A stretch of 5,745 bases of DNA from an uncultured Collinsella sp. (GTDB taxonomy: Bacteria > Actinomycetota > Coriobacteriia > Coriobacteriales > Coriobacteriaceae). This document shows positions 5,092-5,745 of this stretch, one piece after another; the stretch's first letter is position 1, and each line of letters opens with the position of its first letter. Both the position numbers and the translations under genes were made by a program. The notes beneath the pieces were generated by a model. That model saw only the letters and a list, made by a program, of their open reading frames with translations, was not told the origin of the DNA and did no database searches. The stretch is taken from positions 1 through 5,745 of the forward strand of contig CALJNY010000360.1 in NCBI GenBank assembly GCA_937981515.1. The letters are read 5' to 3'.

Positions 5092-5103
5092 GAACAGCTG
5101 TTC
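5092..5103. promoter_or_regulatory. Perfect palindrome matching the Gram-positive LexA (SOS) box pattern
   Basis: GAACAGCTGTTC is a perfect 12-bp palindrome of form GAAC-N4-GTTC, flanked by T and G. The LexA/DinR operator of Bacillus and many Actinobacteria has the core CGAAC-N4-GTTCG. It lies about 100 bp upstream of the predicted rpoB promoter, in an AT-richer stretch with TATATG (5087-5092) beside it. No promoter can be assigned to it firmly and no SOS gene is adjacent, so LexA binding is only a possibility. Confidence 0.35.
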
Positions 5104-5181
5104 GATGCACACCTATCTACCTGCACCTTTTCTGTCGAAAAACTTTGCTACTCCAAAAACTCAATCGCGTCAAGGCTTTTC

Positions 5182-5209
5182 TTGCCCAACGGTCGGTACC
5201 TGATAAACT
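5182..5209 (+). promoter_or_regulatory. Predicted rpoB promoter with extended -10
   Basis: TTGCCC (5182-5187) and TAAACT (5204-5209) are each 4 of 6 to consensus and 16 bp apart. TG at 5201-5202, one base before the -10, is an extended -10 feature. The transcript would begin near 5216, giving a leader of about 65 nt with a possible hairpin TGGCGA/TCGCCA (5226-5246). An rpoB promoter is needed here because galU ends in a terminator. Confidence 0.5.
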
Positions 5210-5266
5210 ATTAGGTTGCGATAACTGGCGAAGCTATGCCTCGCCAACCCACCGAGCATTTCCGTG

Positions 5267-5273
5267 AAGGAGG
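5267..5273 (+). promoter_or_regulatory. Ribosome binding site that supports a GTG start for rpoB
   Basis: AAGGAGG lies 9 nt before the GTG at 5283. No ATG is available in frame until residue 22 (within PEAMELPN), which would remove conserved N-terminal sequence, so GTG is the best start. Confidence 0.8.
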
Positions 5274-5282
5274 AAAAACCTG

Positions 5283-5745
5283 GTGACCTACGCATACACT
5301 GCCACTGAGCGCAAGCGCGTCAGCTTCGGGAAAATCCCGGAGGCCATGGAGCTCCCCAACCTTATCTCTGTTCAAAGGGAATCCTTTGAGCGTTTTAAGG
5401 ACGAGGGCCTTCGTGAGGCGTTCAAGGAATCCAGCCCCATCCAGAGCCAGAACCATGTTCTCGAGGTTACCTTCGGCGAGCATCAGTTCGGCGACCCCGC
5501 GCACACCGTCGAGGAGTGCCGCGAGAAGGATATGACCTATCAGGCTCCGCTTCTGACCGACGTCCGTCTCACCAACAAGGAGACCGGCGAGATCAAGGAG
5601 CAGCTCGTCTTCATGGGCGACTTCCCCATGATGACTGATCAGGGCACCTTCATCATCAACGGTACCGAGCGTATCGTCGTCTCGCAGCTCGTCCGCTCCC
5701 CGGGCGTGTACTACAGCTCCGAGATGGATTCGGGCAAGCAGATCT
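5283..5745 (+). CDS. rpoB: DNA-directed RNA polymerase beta subunit, N-terminal part
   Basis: The frame is open from the GTG at 5283 to the window edge, giving 154 residues of a protein normally over 1100 long. It is the beta subunit of core RNA polymerase, which forms one side of the active-site cleft and the rifampicin pocket. The N-terminus SFGKIPEAMELPNLISVQRESFERF (14-38) is the standard start of bacterial RpoB, including the conserved PNL...Q..SF pattern. The first part of the protrusion domain follows: KDMTYQAPLLTDVRLTN (82-98), GDFPMMTDQGTFIINGTER (112-130), then IVVSQLVRSPGVYY (131-144), a universally conserved segment. Glu is mostly GAG, as in neighbouring highly expressed genes. 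rpoC presumably follows outside the window. A separate promoter and two upstream terminators suggest expression apart from rplJL. Confidence 0.97.
   Translation, partial: MTYAYTATERKRVSFGKIPEAMELPNLISVQRESFERFKDEGLREAFKESSPIQSQNHVLEVTFGEHQFGDPAHTVEECREKDMTYQAPLLTDVRLTNKETGEIKEQLVFMGDFPMMTDQGTFIINGTERIVVSQLVRSPGVYYSSEMDSGKQI

Overview
The window comes from a high-GC bacterium with strong Shine-Dalgarno sites and a marked C/G third-position bias, especially in the ribosomal and RNA polymerase genes. The RpoB and L7/L12 sequences look actinobacterial, and the overall style resembles the class Coriobacteriia (gut genera such as Collinsella). This placement is an inference from sequence style, not a database result.

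Region 1 (1-904) holds the 3' end of a DNA glycosylase of the uracil/hypoxanthine glycosylase superfamily, ending at 150. It converges with a 219-residue minus-strand protein (152-811) that looks like a degenerate flavodoxin-fold protein. Region 2 (905-2041) is a class I/II PLP-dependent aminotransferase. Its Glu codon choice switches completely, from GAG to GAA, about two thirds of the way through. Region 3 (2042-2549) has no gene. It holds a nested palindromic element of about 211 bp, whose right end supplies the -35 box of a strong promoter, followed by a ribosomal protein L10 leader and an intrinsic terminator.

Region 4 (2550-3612) is the rplJ-rplL operon for the ribosomal stalk proteins L10 and L7/L12, closed by a strong terminator. 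Region 5 (3613-4827) has an AT-richer leader with repeated GCAA/TTGC motifs, then galU (UDP-glucose pyrophosphorylase) and its own terminator. Region 6 (4828-5282) contains three 62-bp-spaced imperfect palindromes (BIME-like), a perfect GAAC-N4-GTTC palindrome resembling a Gram-positive LexA box, and a likely rpoB promoter. Region 7 (5283-5745) is the first 154 codons of rpoB, which runs off the window.

The central theme is ribosome and RNA polymerase supply. L10 and L7/L12 are probably autoregulated through the L10 leader, while rpoB is separated from rplJL by galU, two terminators and a repeat cluster, so it probably has its own control. I see no prophage, CRISPR array or complete transposon. 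The least explained items are the nested palindrome with its embedded promoter element, the intragenic codon switch, the 62-bp repeats and the LexA-like site.
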